Assembly (NCBI RefSeq): GCF_000472425.1
Contig: NZ_AXAI01000015.1
Coordinates: forward strand, 62,001 to 126,000
From: Bradyrhizobium sp. Tv2a-2
GTDB lineage: Bacteria > Pseudomonadota > Alphaproteobacteria > Rhizobiales > Xanthobacteraceae
Reading direction: 5' to 3'
Length of the DNA stretch: 64,000 nt
The number at the start of each line of letters is the position of its first letter. The first letter of the stretch is position 1. Positions 27,368 through 37,908 of this stretch are shown here, one piece after another. The position numbers were made by a program, and so were the translations under genes. Below the pieces are notes generated by a model, which saw only the letters and a program-made list of their open reading frames with translations, was not told the origin of the DNA and made no database searches.

Positions 27368-28366
27368 ATGATTGAACTCAATCGCCGCCAGCTTTTTGCA
27401 GGCGCTGCCACCGTCGCTGCCGCCGCCGCCATCTCACAATGTGAAATACCCGGCGCCGAGGCCGGCGTAGCGCCTGCAGGCGCGCAGGCGCCCGGCTTCT
27501 ACCGGTACAAGGTCGGCGCTTATGAATGCACCTCCATCAATGATGGTGCGCGCTCCTTTCCGATGCCGGATAATTTCGTGACCAACGTCCCGAAGGCTGA
27601 GGCCACGGCAGCGGCGGAGGCCGCCTACATGCCGCAGGGCATGGTGACGGTGCCGTTCAATCCTCAGCTCATCAACACCGGCAGCAAGCTGATCCTGATC
27701 GACTGCGGCAACGGCATTGCCACTTATGAGCCGACCAAGGGCGCCGTCGGGCGGACCTTGATGAACCTGCAGGCCGCTGGCGTCGATCCCAAGAGCATCG
27801 ACATCGTCCTGATGTCGCATCTGCATCCTGATCACACCAACGGCATCCGTGCGGCCGACGGCTCGATGGCGTTTCCGAATGCCGAGATCATGGTGCCGGC
27901 CAAGGATTGGGCGTTCTGGATGAGCGACGAGAACGCCGCCAAGGCGCCGAACGACATGATGAAGAACTACTTTGCGAATGTGCGGAAGATCTATGCCGGC
28001 ATCGAATCCAAGGTGACCAAATACGACTGGGACAAGGAGGTCGCGCCCGGCATCACCTCGATCGCAACACCTGGCCATACGCCGGGGCACACCTCATTCG
28101 TGGTCGCGTCAGGCAATTCGAAGGTGCTGCTGCAGGCCGACGTCACCAACATTCCCGAGTTCTTCCTGCGCAATCCGGATTGGCATGTCGTCTACGACAC
28201 CGAGCCGGACCTCGCGCAACAGACCCGCCACAAGTTCTACGATATGGCGGCGGCCGAGAAGGCGACGGTTGTCGGCTTCCACTTCACCTTCCCCTCGATC
28301 GGTCATGTCGAGAAGGACGGCGCCAAGTACCGGCTGATTCCGTCGGCGTGGAATCCGACCATCTGA
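27368..28366 (+). CDS. Tat-exported metallo-beta-lactamase-fold hydrolase
   Basis: A 332-residue protein. The N-terminus NRRQLFAGAATVAAAAAIS has a twin arginine followed by a hydrophobic stretch, suggesting Tat export after cofactor loading. The MBL-fold metal ligands are MSHLHPDHTNG (HxHxDH), GHTPGHTSF, LLQADVTNI and the late GFHFTFPS. It resembles lactonase/hydrolase-type members rather than beta-lactamases. ATG 27368 is chosen because the signal begins directly there. A terminator follows. The tatABC genes are elsewhere in this window. Substrate unknown. Confidence 0.88.
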   Translation: MIELNRRQLFAGAATVAAAAAISQCEIPGAEAGVAPAGAQAPGFYRYKVGAYECTSINDGARSFPMPDNFVTNVPKAEATAAAEAAYMPQGMVTVPFNPQLINTGSKLILIDCGNGIATYEPTKGAVGRTLMNLQAAGVDPKSIDIVLMSHLHPDHTNGIRAADGSMAFPNAEIMVPAKDWAFWMSDENAAKAPNDMMKNYFANVRKIYAGIESKVTKYDWDKEVAPGITSIATPGHTPGHTSFVVASGNSKVLLQADVTNIPEFFLRNPDWHVVYDTEPDLAQQTRHKFYDMAAAEKATVVGFHFTFPSIGHVEKDGAKYRLIPSAWNPTI

Positions 28367-28389
28367 CCGCGCAATTGAAGCGCTTGCGG

Positions 28390-28418
28390 ACGGGCCGCCT
28401 CCCGGGGCGGCCCGTTTT
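28390..28418 (+). terminator. Rho-independent terminator after MBL-fold gene
   Basis: A 9-bp GC stem (CGGGCCGCC at 28391-28399, GGCGGCCCG at 28406-28414) is followed by TTTT. Confidence 0.88.
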
Positions 28419-28544
28419 GCGTTAGAAGCGATCGTTTTTGCGAACGCTGCGTTTCCCAATTCGCGCGGTCCATGCACTTGCATGTTTATCGGGCCGCAGT
28501 TTAAGTGCCGCCGCAACCCGTTCCACCTCCCAGAAGGACATCCT

Positions 28545-29096
28545 ATGGCCTACAACGTTCTCACCCTCGTCGGCAGCCTGCGCAAGGAGAGCTTCTCGCT
28601 CAAGATCGCCAATACGCTGGCGAAGCTCGCGCCATCTTCGCTCAAGCTTGAGGTGGTCACTCCAGCCGGTATCTCCTTCTTCAACCAGGATCTCGAGGCG
28701 AACCCGCCGGCGGACTGGGTCGCTTTCCGAGAAAAGGTCCAAAAATCCAACGGCGTCATCTTCGTCACGCCCGAATACAACCGCTCGATCCCGGGCGCCC
28801 TCAAGAACGCCATCGACGTGGCCTCGCGTCCCTATGGCAAGAGCTCGTTCATTGGCAGGCCGGTCGGCATCATCTCCAACTCACCAGGCCCGCTCGGCGG
28901 CGTCAGCGCGGCCAAGCATCTGCAGAACATCCTCCCGGGAATTGCCGGGCCGATCATGCAGCAGCCGGAGACCTATCTGAACGCCGTTGGCGACGCCTTC
29001 GACCCCAGTGGCGATTGCAGCAAGGAGACACTCAAGACGGTGCTCCAGCAATATCTCAACGCCTTCGCAGCCCACGTCGAGCAATACAGCAAGTAG
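28545..29096 (+). CDS. NADPH-dependent FMN reductase
   Basis: A 183-residue flavodoxin-like reductase. The FMN phosphate loop is LVGSLRKESFS and the isoalloxazine contact is TPEYNRSIPGALKNAID, as in ChrR/azoreductase-like enzymes that reduce quinones, chromate or azo dyes with NAD(P)H. ATG 28545 has AAGGA upstream. It is a single gene after a terminator and about 60 bp before ftsB. A role in quinone redox protection is inferred from the family. Confidence 0.92.
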   Translation: MAYNVLTLVGSLRKESFSLKIANTLAKLAPSSLKLEVVTPAGISFFNQDLEANPPADWVAFREKVQKSNGVIFVTPEYNRSIPGALKNAIDVASRPYGKSSFIGRPVGIISNSPGPLGGVSAAKHLQNILPGIAGPIMQQPETYLNAVGDAFDPSGDCSKETLKTVLQQYLNAFAAHVEQYSK

Positions 29097-29153
29097 GTCG
29101 AGGCCGAAATCGGCGCGGTCGCATCCTTAGCGGTCCGTTAACTCGAACCGCGC

Positions 29154-29483
29154 ATGCTGCGGCGCATGGTTACGCGTTCGCGTCTCAAATCCTTCCTGAC
29201 CGGCCTTGCCCTCTACACCATGGCGGCGGCCATGATCGGTTATTTTGGAGTCAACGCCTACACCGGCCGCTACGGCCTCAATGCGCAGCAGGAGCTCGAC
29301 CAGGAAATCGTCGCGCTGACCTCCGAGCTCGCCCGGCTCAAGCAGGAGCGGGCCGAAGGTGAAAAGCGCGTCTCGCTGCTCCGCTCCGACCGGGTCGATC
29401 CGGACATCCTGGACGAGCGCGCCCGGTTCCAGCTTGATTATGTCAATCCGCATGATCTGGTGCGGATGGTCCATCCGAAGTAA
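29154..29483 (+). CDS. ftsB: Cell division protein FtsB/DivIC family
   Basis: A 109-residue bitopic septum protein. Residues about 13-34 form a transmembrane helix. A coiled coil follows (DQEIVALTSELARLKQERAE), then the family tail RVDPDILDERARFQLDYVNP. It forms a periplasmic complex with FtsL and FtsQ to activate septal peptidoglycan synthesis. Its position upstream of pdhA is conserved in Rhizobiales, as I recall. Confidence 0.92.
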   Translation: MLRRMVTRSRLKSFLTGLALYTMAAAMIGYFGVNAYTGRYGLNAQQELDQEIVALTSELARLKQERAEGEKRVSLLRSDRVDPDILDERARFQLDYVNPHDLVRMVHPK

Positions 29484-29748
29484 GCTACCTTCGAGAAACT
29501 CCGGCGGCGCTGGCGAGCGCATGCGTTCAGGGAAGTCGGTGCCTCCAGATTTGACCGAGATCAAACGGGGCTGGGCAGGGTGCCCTACGGCAATGTCTCT
29601 GCCGCGGCCAAGGTGCTCGCGTCAGCCGCGCAATCGCGGCGATCTACGACCGCTTCATGGAGCGGCAAGCAGACCAAGAATATCCTGGTCAGTTACAGTC
29701 CGAAGAAGCTCGGCTTCTTCTGAGGACTTGAAAGTCGACCACGCAGTT
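29484..29748 (+). other. Non-coding or decayed stretch between ftsB and pdhA, with possible small ORF
   Basis: After the ftsB stop, the same frame stays open to TGA 29721-29723. A GTG at 29580 would give 47 residues ending SGKQTKNILVSYSPKKLGFF. I do not recognise it. A weak AGG precedes that GTG. It could be a short protein or the remnant of a gene. A TTGA-N6-TCAA site lies just upstream. Confidence 0.3.
29551..29564. promoter_or_regulatory. Possible FixK/FNR-type site
   Basis: TTGACCGAGATCAA fits TTGA-N6-TCAA. It is about 400 bp upstream of pdhA and separated from it by a terminator hairpin, and 16 bp upstream of a doubtful small ORF, so its target is unclear and it may be chance. Confidence 0.3.
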
Positions 29749-29789
29749 GGCGGCACGGCGCGGCGAGCGCGGTGCCGCCTTTCTTTTTG
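29749..29789 (+). terminator. Terminator upstream of the pdh operon
   Basis: Arms GGCGGCAC (29749-29756) and GTGCCGCC (29772-29779) enclose a GC-rich inner part and are followed by TTTCTTTTT. It probably ends the ftsB transcript and insulates pdhA. Confidence 0.8.
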
Positions 29790-29965
29790 TGGGCGGGGTG
29801 CCCGCGTAATTTGAGTAATTGGATCAGGTGCCGCGCTTTGCGAAACTTTCACCAGCGCTGCATTGCGGCATTGCAAAAACATCCGTAGCATCAAGCCAAT
29901 CCTTCCACGCCGGATTGAGTTGGGTTAGAGAGGGCTCGATAACCCCTCCTGAAGCCGGAATTGTC

Positions 29966-30991
29966 ATGGCCGCACCCAAAAAAAGCGCAGCGAAAGAACC
30001 CACTGCAGAGACGGGCAACGGTTCGATAGCGGAGTTCACGAAAGAGCAGGAGCTGAAGGCGCTGCGCGACATGCTCCTGATCCGGCGTTTTGAGGAAAAG
30101 GCCGGCCAGCTCTACGGCATGGGTGCCATCGGTGGCTTCTGTCATCTCTACATCGGCCAGGAAGCCGTTGTGGTCGGCATGCAGATGGCCCTGAAGAAGG
30201 GCGATGAGGTCATAACCGGGTACCGGGACCATGGCCACATGCTCGCTTGCGGCATGGACCCCAAGGGCGTGATGGCCGAACTGACAGGCCGCCGCGGTGG
30301 CTATTCCAAGGGCAAGGGCGGCTCCATGCACATGTTCAGCAGGGCCGAGAATTTCTACGGCGGTCACGGCATCGTCGGCGCGCAGGTCTCGCTCGGCACC
30401 GGGCTTGCGTTCGCCAACCGCTATCGCGGTAACGATTTCGTCAGCTTGACTTATTTCGGCGATGGCGCGGCCAACCAGGGCCAGGTCTATGAGAGCTTCA
30501 ACATGGCCGAGCTCTGGAAACTCCCGGTGGTCTATGTGATCGAGAACAACCGTTACGCCATGGGCACCGCGGTGACCCGTGCCTCGGCGCAGCAGGATTT
30601 CTCCAAGCGCGGCGTTTCCTTCAACATTCCGGGCGAGCAGGTTGACGGCATGGACGTCCGCGCCGTCAAGGCCGCGGGCGACAAGGCAATCGCCTGGTGC
30701 CGCGCCGGCAAGGGCCCCTACATTCTGGAGATGCAGACCTATCGCTATCGCGGCCATTCGATGTCGGATCCGGCGAAGTACCGCACCCGCGAGGAGGTGG
30801 AAAAGGTTCGTCACGACAGCGACCCGATCGAGCAGGTGCGCAATCGTCTCCTGGCGGCCAAGATCACCGAAGAGGATCTGAAGAAGATCGACGCCGAGGT
30901 TCGCGAGATCGTGAACGCCGCGGCCGACTTCGCCCAGCACGATGCCGAGCCCGATCCGTCCGAGCTCTACACCGACGTCTACCGCCACTAG
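29966..30991 (+). CDS. pdhA: Pyruvate dehydrogenase E1 component, alpha subunit
   Basis: A 341-residue thiamine-diphosphate subunit that, with PdhB, decarboxylates pyruvate and transfers acetyl to lipoyl. The TPP/Mg motif begins GDGAANQGQVYESFN and ends VIENN. YRDHGHMLACGM and YRYRGHSMSDPAKYR (phosphorylation-loop region in eukaryotes) are also present. ATG 29966 is preferred because upstream residues are untypical; the ribosome site is poor. The N-terminus is Lys/Ala-rich. It heads the pdhA-pdhB-DUF5076-pdhC-lpdA cluster, with pdhB 30 bp downstream. Confidence 0.97.
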   Translation: MAAPKKSAAKEPTAETGNGSIAEFTKEQELKALRDMLLIRRFEEKAGQLYGMGAIGGFCHLYIGQEAVVVGMQMALKKGDEVITGYRDHGHMLACGMDPKGVMAELTGRRGGYSKGKGGSMHMFSRAENFYGGHGIVGAQVSLGTGLAFANRYRGNDFVSLTYFGDGAANQGQVYESFNMAELWKLPVVYVIENNRYAMGTAVTRASAQQDFSKRGVSFNIPGEQVDGMDVRAVKAAGDKAIAWCRAGKGPYILEMQTYRYRGHSMSDPAKYRTREEVEKVRHDSDPIEQVRNRLLAAKITEEDLKKIDAEVREIVNAAADFAQHDAEPDPSELYTDVYRH

Positions 30992-31021
30992 CGCACGCAA
31001 GCTGCATTTTTCGGAGTTCCC

Positions 31022-32413
<1,392 letters not shown>

Positions 32414-32417
32414 AGCC

Positions 32418-32723
32418 ATGGCAGGTCCCAAGGAGCAGCCGCTACCGCCTGATGTGATTGGCCGCGAGGACGCAACCGAGGTGCTGCGCGCTTTCGTGCT
32501 CGACGGCGGGCTATCCATCGCGTTCACCCGCGCCTTTGAGGAGCCGGAGATGTGGGGGCTCTTGCTGGTCGACATCGCTCGTCACGCCGCGCGCGCCTAT
32601 TCCCGCGAGAGCGACTACAGCGAGGAAGAGGCGCTGGACCGGATCCTCGAGATGTTCAGTGCTGAGCTCGAACGTCCCACGGATATGGGCACCACCACAC
32701 CGCGCTCGCAAAAGGGTCACTGA
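32418..32723 (+). CDS. DUF5076 protein in the pdh operon
   Basis: A 101-residue acidic protein, four bases after pdhB and 55 before pdhC. It contains DVIGREDATEVLRAFVLDGG, MWGLLLVDIARHAARAY and EEEALDRILEMFSAEL. It matches the small DUF5076 family, which I recall at this place in Bradyrhizobium. No signal or membrane helix is seen. Its place inside the operon suggests an accessory role in the complex; no biochemical function is known to me. Confidence 0.8.
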   Translation: MAGPKEQPLPPDVIGREDATEVLRAFVLDGGLSIAFTRAFEEPEMWGLLLVDIARHAARAYSRESDYSEEEALDRILEMFSAELERPTDMGTTTPRSQKGH

Positions 32724-32778
32724 CCTTGGCCGTCGAGCAAGATCATTACAACTTGAGAGTTAGCTTTGTGAGGTCAGC

Positions 32779-34140
32779 ATGCCCATCAACATCCTGATGC
32801 CTGCGCTGTCGCCGACGATGGAGAAGGGCAACCTGGCCAAGTGGCTCAAGAAAGAGGGCGACAAGGTCAAGTCCGGCGACGTCATTGCCGAAATCGAGAC
32901 CGACAAGGCGACCATGGAGGTCGAGGCGGTTGATGAAGGCACGCTCGCGAAAATCCTGGTACCGGAGGGCACGCAGGACGTGCCGGTCAACAATGTCATC
33001 GCGGTGCTCGCCGGTGACGGCGAGGACGTGAAGGCGGCCGGCGCTGCGGCCGGTGCCACCGCGCCGCCCAAGCCCGCTGCGGAGGCGTCCGCGCCGAAAC
33101 CGGCTCCGGCGACCGCCGCCGCTGCGCCGGCTCCCGCGGCCCCAGCTCCTGCGCCCGCCGCAGCACCGCCGCCGCAGCCGGCCGCCGCGTCTGCGGCGCA
33201 GGCCAACGGCCATGGCCGCATCTTCTCGTCGCCGCTCGCACGCCGTCTCGCCAAGGACGCCGGCATCGATATCTCGCGCGTCATGGGCACGGGGCCGCAT
33301 GGCCGTATCATTGCGCGCGACGTCGAAGAGGCGAAGTCCGGCAAGGGCCTGAAGGCACCGGCGGCTGCACCTGCTGCCGGACCTGCGCTGGCGCCGTCGA
33401 TGTCCGACAAGCAGATTCTGGCGCTGTTCGAGCCGGGCTCCTACGACATCATCCCGCATGACGGCATGCGTCGCACCATCGCGCAGCGCCTGACGGCCTC
33501 CGTGCAGAACGTGCCGCATTTCTATCTCACCATCGATTGCGACATTGGCCGCCTGCTCGACGCGCGCGAGCAGATCAATGCGGCCGCGCCGAAGGACAAG
33601 GAGAAGAAGCCGCTCTACAAGCTTTCGGTCAACGACTTCGTCATCAAGGCGATGGCGGTCGCGTTGCAGCAGATCCCGAACTGCAATGTGAGCTGGACCG
33701 ACGGCGGCATGGTCAAGCACAAGCATTCCGACGTCGGCGTGGCGGTGGCGATGCCTGGCGGCCTGATCACGCCGATCATCCGCAAGGCTGAGACCAAATC
33801 GCTTTCGATGATCTCCAACGAGATGAAGGATTTTGCCGCACGCGCTCGTGCCCGCAAGCTCAAGCCCGAGGAATATCAGGGCGGCACCACCGCGGTGTCC
33901 AATCTCGGCATGTACGGCATCAAGGATTTCACCGCCGTCATCAACCCGCCGCATGCGACGATCCTCGCGGTCGGCACCAGCGAGGAGCGGCCGGTCGTGC
34001 GTGAGGGCAAGATCGAGATCGCCCATATCATGAGCGTGACGCTCTCCTGCGATCACCGCGCCATCGACGGTGCGCTGGGAGCGGAACTAATCGGCGCCTT
34101 CAGGCGGCTGATCGAGAACCCCGTGATGATGATGGTGTAG
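32779..34140 (+). CDS. pdhC: Dihydrolipoamide acetyltransferase (E2) of pyruvate dehydrogenase
   Basis: A 453-residue core protein of the complex. It has one N-terminal lipoyl domain (Lys in IETDKATMEVEAV), a long Ala/Pro linker (about 85-145), a peripheral subunit-binding domain (FSSPLARRLAKDAGIDIS to GPHGRI) and the C-terminal acyltransferase domain. The catalytic His-Asp is in SCDHRAIDGALGAEL. It transfers acetyl from lipoyl to CoA. It follows the DUF5076 gene and precedes lpdA. Confidence 0.97.
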   Translation: MPINILMPALSPTMEKGNLAKWLKKEGDKVKSGDVIAEIETDKATMEVEAVDEGTLAKILVPEGTQDVPVNNVIAVLAGDGEDVKAAGAAAGATAPPKPAAEASAPKPAPATAAAAPAPAAPAPAPAAAPPPQPAAASAAQANGHGRIFSSPLARRLAKDAGIDISRVMGTGPHGRIIARDVEEAKSGKGLKAPAAAPAAGPALAPSMSDKQILALFEPGSYDIIPHDGMRRTIAQRLTASVQNVPHFYLTIDCDIGRLLDAREQINAAAPKDKEKKPLYKLSVNDFVIKAMAVALQQIPNCNVSWTDGGMVKHKHSDVGVAVAMPGGLITPIIRKAETKSLSMISNEMKDFAARARARKLKPEEYQGGTTAVSNLGMYGIKDFTAVINPPHATILAVGTSEERPVVREGKIEIAHIMSVTLSCDHRAIDGALGAELIGAFRRLIENPVMMMV

Positions 34141-34218
34141 GCGGCACGGATACGGTGCCGATCTTGCAGAACGCCGCTCCCGCGGCATGAGAGCTGGTTG
34201 AGTGAGGCGGAAACAAGA

Positions 34219-35637
34219 ATGGCCGACACATCCTTCGACATCATCATCATCGGTTCCGGACCCGGAGGCTATGTCACCGCGATCCGCGCAGCGCAGCTCG
34301 GGTTCAAGACGGCGATCGTCGAAAAATCCTATCTCGGCGGCATCTGCCTGAATTGGGGCTGTATCCCGACCAAGGCGCTTTTGCGCTCAGCTGAAATCTA
34401 TCACTACATGCAGCATGCGAAGGATTACGGCCTCTCCGCCGAGAAGGTCGGCTTCGATGCCAAGGCCGTGGTGCAGCGCTCGCGCGGGGTGTCAAAACGC
34501 CTCAATGACGGCGTCGGCTTCCTGATGAAGAAGAACAAGGTCACGGTAATCTGGGGCGATGCATCGATCGACGCGCCCGGCAAGGTCACGGTGAAGAAGT
34601 CCGCGGTCGAGGGGCCGAAGGGCGCGCTGGGCGAGGGCGCCTATCAGGCAAAGCACATCATCGTCGCGACCGGCGCGCGGCCGCGCGTGTTGCCGGGGCT
34701 AGAGCCGGACAAGAAGTTGGTCTGGACCTATTTCGAGGCCATGGTACCGGAGCGGATTCCGGAATCGCTGCTGGTGGTCGGCTCGGGCGCGATCGGCATC
34801 GAGTTCGCTTCTTTCTTCCACACCATGGGAAGCGACGTCACTGTGGTCGAGGTATTGCCGCAGATTCTCCCCGTGGAAGACGTCGAGATCGCTGGCCTTG
34901 CGCGCAAACGTTTCGAAAAGCAGGGCATCAAGATCATCACGAGCGCCAAGGTGACCAAGCTTGAAAAGAAGGCGGACAGCGTCGTCGCGACCATCGATGA
35001 CGGCAAGCAGCCGCAGGCGGTCGAGTTCGAGCGGGTGATTTCGGCGGTTGGCGTGGTCGGCAATATCGAGAATCTCGGCCTGGAAAAGCTCGGCGTCAAA
35101 ACCGACCGCGGCTGCGTCGTGATCGACGGTCTCTGCAAGACCAATGTTCCCGGCATCTACGCCATCGGCGACGTCGCAGGTCCCCCGATGCTCGCGCACA
35201 AGGCCGAGCATGAGGGCGTGATCTGCGTCGAGGGCATCAAGGGCCTGCACCCGCATCCAATGGACAAGAATCTCATTCCGGGCTGCACCTATTGCAACCC
35301 GCAGGTGGCCTCCGTTGGTCTCACCGAGGCCAGGGCAAAAGAAGGCGGCCGCGAGATCCGCGTCGGCCGCTTCCCCTTTGTCGGGAATGGCAAGGCGATC
35401 GCGCTTGGGGAGGACCAGGGCTTGGTGAAGGTGGTCTTCGACAAGAAGACCGGACAACTGCTCGGCGCGCACATGATCGGGGCCGAGGTCACCGAGCTGA
35501 TCCAGGGCTATGTCGTCGCCATGAACCTGGAGACGACGGAGGAAGAGCTGATGCACACCGTGTTCCCGCATCCGACCTTGTCGGAAATGATGAAGGAAGC
35601 GGTGCTCGACGCCTATGGGCGCGTGCTCAACATCTGA
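34219..35637 (+). CDS. lpdA: Dihydrolipoamide dehydrogenase (E3)
   Basis: A 472-residue flavoprotein reoxidising dihydrolipoyl groups with NAD+. N-terminal FAD loop IIIGSGPGGYVTAIRAAQLG; redox disulfide GGICLNWGCIPTKALL; NAD loop VVGSGAIGIEF; C-terminal catalytic His in FPHPTLSE. ATG 34219 with a GAGGCGGAAA purine tract is preferred to TTG 34198. Its place directly after pdhC indicates the PDH-dedicated E3. Confidence 0.97.
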   Translation: MADTSFDIIIIGSGPGGYVTAIRAAQLGFKTAIVEKSYLGGICLNWGCIPTKALLRSAEIYHYMQHAKDYGLSAEKVGFDAKAVVQRSRGVSKRLNDGVGFLMKKNKVTVIWGDASIDAPGKVTVKKSAVEGPKGALGEGAYQAKHIIVATGARPRVLPGLEPDKKLVWTYFEAMVPERIPESLLVVGSGAIGIEFASFFHTMGSDVTVVEVLPQILPVEDVEIAGLARKRFEKQGIKIITSAKVTKLEKKADSVVATIDDGKQPQAVEFERVISAVGVVGNIENLGLEKLGVKTDRGCVVIDGLCKTNVPGIYAIGDVAGPPMLAHKAEHEGVICVEGIKGLHPHPMDKNLIPGCTYCNPQVASVGLTEARAKEGGREIRVGRFPFVGNGKAIALGEDQGLVKVVFDKKTGQLLGAHMIGAEVTELIQGYVVAMNLETTEEELMHTVFPHPTLSEMMKEAVLDAYGRVLNI

Positions 35638-35666
35638 GAACAACAAGAAGCCGGAAAGAAACGCCT

Positions 35667-36908
35667 TTGAAAGACAACGACAATCTCACCATCGAACGCC
35701 CAACATTCGTTACCCATCTCGAATGCGCGATGGAAGGCGACCATTATGCCGCCGACCAGGTCCATAACCTGTCCAAGGCCGGCAAGCCGTTGCTGGTCCG
35801 CTACGACCTCGCGGGCGTCAGGAAGGCGCTGAGCAAGGAGGCACTGGCTGCGCGCCCTGCCGACATGTGGCGCTATCGTGAGCTCTTGCCGGTGCGCAAA
35901 TGCAAGGACATTGTTAGCCTTGGCGAAGTCACCACGCCGCTGATCCGCCTGCCCAAGCTTGCGAAAAAGCTCGGCGGCGGCGAGATCATTGTAAAGGACG
36001 AGGGCCGGCTGCCGACCGGCTCGTTCAAGGCGCGCGGGCTCGTGATGGCGGTGTCGATGGGCAAGGCGCTCGGCATCAAGCACATGGCGATGCCGACCAA
36101 CGGCAATGCAGGCGCAGCGCTTGCGGCCTATGCGACCTCCTGCGGCATCAAGACCACCATCTTCTGCCCGGCCGATACGCCTGAAGTGAATGTCAGCGAG
36201 ATCGAGCTGCAGGGCGCGACCGTCTACCGCGTCAACGGCCTGATCGACGATTGCGGCAAGATCGTCGGCGAGGGTAAGGCGAAGGTCGGCTGGTTCGATA
36301 CCTCGACCCTGAAGGAACCCTATCGGATCGAGGGCAAGAAGACGATGGGGCTGGAGCTCGCCGAGCAGCTCGGCTGGGACGTACCAGACGTGATCTTCTA
36401 TCCGACCGGCGGCGGGACCGGCCTGATCGGCATGTGGAAGGCCTTTGCCGAGCTCGAGGCCATCGGCTTTATCGGCTCCAAGCGGCCGCGCATGGTCGCG
36501 GTGCAGGCGGAGGGCTGCGCGCCGATGGTGCGGGCCTTCGAGAATGGCGTGGAGCATGCGCCGCGCTGGGAGGATGCGCACACCATCGCATCGGGGATTC
36601 GCGTGCCGCAGGCGATCGGAGATTTTCTTATTCTGCGCGCGGTGCGCGAGAGCAAGGGCTTTGCGATCGCGGTGTCCGACGAGAAGATTTCCGTTGCGCT
36701 CAACGACGTGGCGCGCGAGGAGGGCTTGCTGTTGTGCCCCGAAGGGGCCGCGACCTATGCCGCCTATCAGCAAAGCCTTGCAGATGGGCGCGTCAGCAAA
36801 AATGATCGCGTGATGCTGTTCAATTGCGCGACGGGTCTTAAATACCCGTTGCCGGCGGTTCATCGCACGCTCGATCGCCTGAAGCCGATCGATTATACGC
36901 AGTTCTGA
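35667..36908 (+). CDS. Threonine synthase-like PLP enzyme
   Basis: A 413-residue fold-type II PLP protein. The PLP lysine is in GRLPTGSFKARGLVMA, the Gly-rich phosphate loop in YPTGGGTGLIGMW, and PTNGNAGAALAAYA holds the Asn contact. Threonine synthase converts O-phosphohomoserine to threonine, but this short type is not the classical long rhizobial ThrC, so a different beta-elimination or replacement reaction is possible. The start is TTG 35667 behind GGAAAG; the nearest internal ATG would remove conserved sequence. It lies 29 bp after lpdA, so it may be read with the pdh genes. Confidence 0.8.
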   Translation: MKDNDNLTIERPTFVTHLECAMEGDHYAADQVHNLSKAGKPLLVRYDLAGVRKALSKEALAARPADMWRYRELLPVRKCKDIVSLGEVTTPLIRLPKLAKKLGGGEIIVKDEGRLPTGSFKARGLVMAVSMGKALGIKHMAMPTNGNAGAALAAYATSCGIKTTIFCPADTPEVNVSEIELQGATVYRVNGLIDDCGKIVGEGKAKVGWFDTSTLKEPYRIEGKKTMGLELAEQLGWDVPDVIFYPTGGGTGLIGMWKAFAELEAIGFIGSKRPRMVAVQAEGCAPMVRAFENGVEHAPRWEDAHTIASGIRVPQAIGDFLILRAVRESKGFAIAVSDEKISVALNDVAREEGLLLCPEGAATYAAYQQSLADGRVSKNDRVMLFNCATGLKYPLPAVHRTLDRLKPIDYTQF

Positions 36909-36936
36909 CTCGCTCCAGCGGCGTGAGGAAGTGGTA

Positions 36937-37908
36937 ATGCGCAGGACAGTTCTGGTCGCCATCTTCGCGCTGCTGGCATTCTGCGGCAGCGCTTTCGCCG
37001 ACAGCTATCCCTCGCGTCCCATCACCATCGTGGTGCCGTTCGCGGCCGGCGGACCATCGGATGCGATGTCGCGGATTCTGGCCGAGCGCATGAAGCTGTC
37101 GCTCGGCCAACCCGTGCTGATCGAGAACACCACTGGCGCCGGCGGCTCGATCGGCGTCGCCCGCGTCGTGCACGCGGCGCCTGATGGCTACACAGTCGGC
37201 TTCGGCCATCTCGGAACCCATGTTGCCAATGGCGCCATCTACAAGCTGAATTACGATCTCGTCGCCGATCTCGAGCCGGTGGTGCTGCTGCCGAGCAACC
37301 CGATGATCATCGTCTCGAAGAACGCGGTGCCGGCGAAGACGCTTCCCGAGCTGATTGCCTGGCTGAAATCGCGACCCGAGCCGGCCGCGGCCGGGACAGC
37401 AGGTGCCGGCTCCGGCAGTCATATCGCCGGGCTCTATTTCGAGAGCACCACGGGTGTGAAGCTGCAATACGTGCCATATCGCGGCACGGGGCCTGCCATG
37501 AACGACCTGGTCGCCGGCCAGATCGACATCATCGTCGATCAGCTCTCCAACTCCATCAACCAGGTTCGCGCCGGGACTATCCGCGGCTATGCCGTCACCG
37601 ACGACAAGCGGGCCGAATCCGCGCCGGAAATCCCGACCACCGACGAGGCCGGCGTGCCTGGCCTGCACATGACCTTGTGGTCCGGGCTGTGGGTGCCGAA
37701 GGGCACGCCGAAGGAGATCGTGGCCAAGCTGAACGTCGCGGCGGTCGAGGCGCTGAACGATTCGAACGTTCGCAAGGCGCTCGAGAACCTCGGGTTGCAG
37801 ATGCCGCCTGCTGAAAAATTGACCCCTGAGTCGCTTGGCGACTGGCAGAAGGCCGAAATCGCGAAATGGTGGCCGATGATCAAGGCCGCCCATGTGAGTG
37901 TTGACTGA
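36937..37908 (+). CDS. Tripartite tricarboxylate transporter substrate-binding protein (Bug family)
   Basis: A 323-residue periplasmic binding protein. Residues 1-21 are a Sec signal (LVAIFALLAFCGSAFAD). YPSRPITIVVPFAAGGPSDAMS and FGHLGTH are typical of the Bug/TctC family, which binds carboxylates. It is an orphan: no TctA or TctB membrane genes are adjacent. ATG 36937 follows GAGGA by seven bases; GTG 36931 is an alternative. The ligand is unknown. Confidence 0.92.
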   Translation: MRRTVLVAIFALLAFCGSAFADSYPSRPITIVVPFAAGGPSDAMSRILAERMKLSLGQPVLIENTTGAGGSIGVARVVHAAPDGYTVGFGHLGTHVANGAIYKLNYDLVADLEPVVLLPSNPMIIVSKNAVPAKTLPELIAWLKSRPEPAAAGTAGAGSGSHIAGLYFESTTGVKLQYVPYRGTGPAMNDLVAGQIDIIVDQLSNSINQVRAGTIRGYAVTDDKRAESAPEIPTTDEAGVPGLHMTLWSGLWVPKGTPKEIVAKLNVAAVEALNDSNVRKALENLGLQMPPAEKLTPESLGDWQKAEIAKWWPMIKAAHVSVD

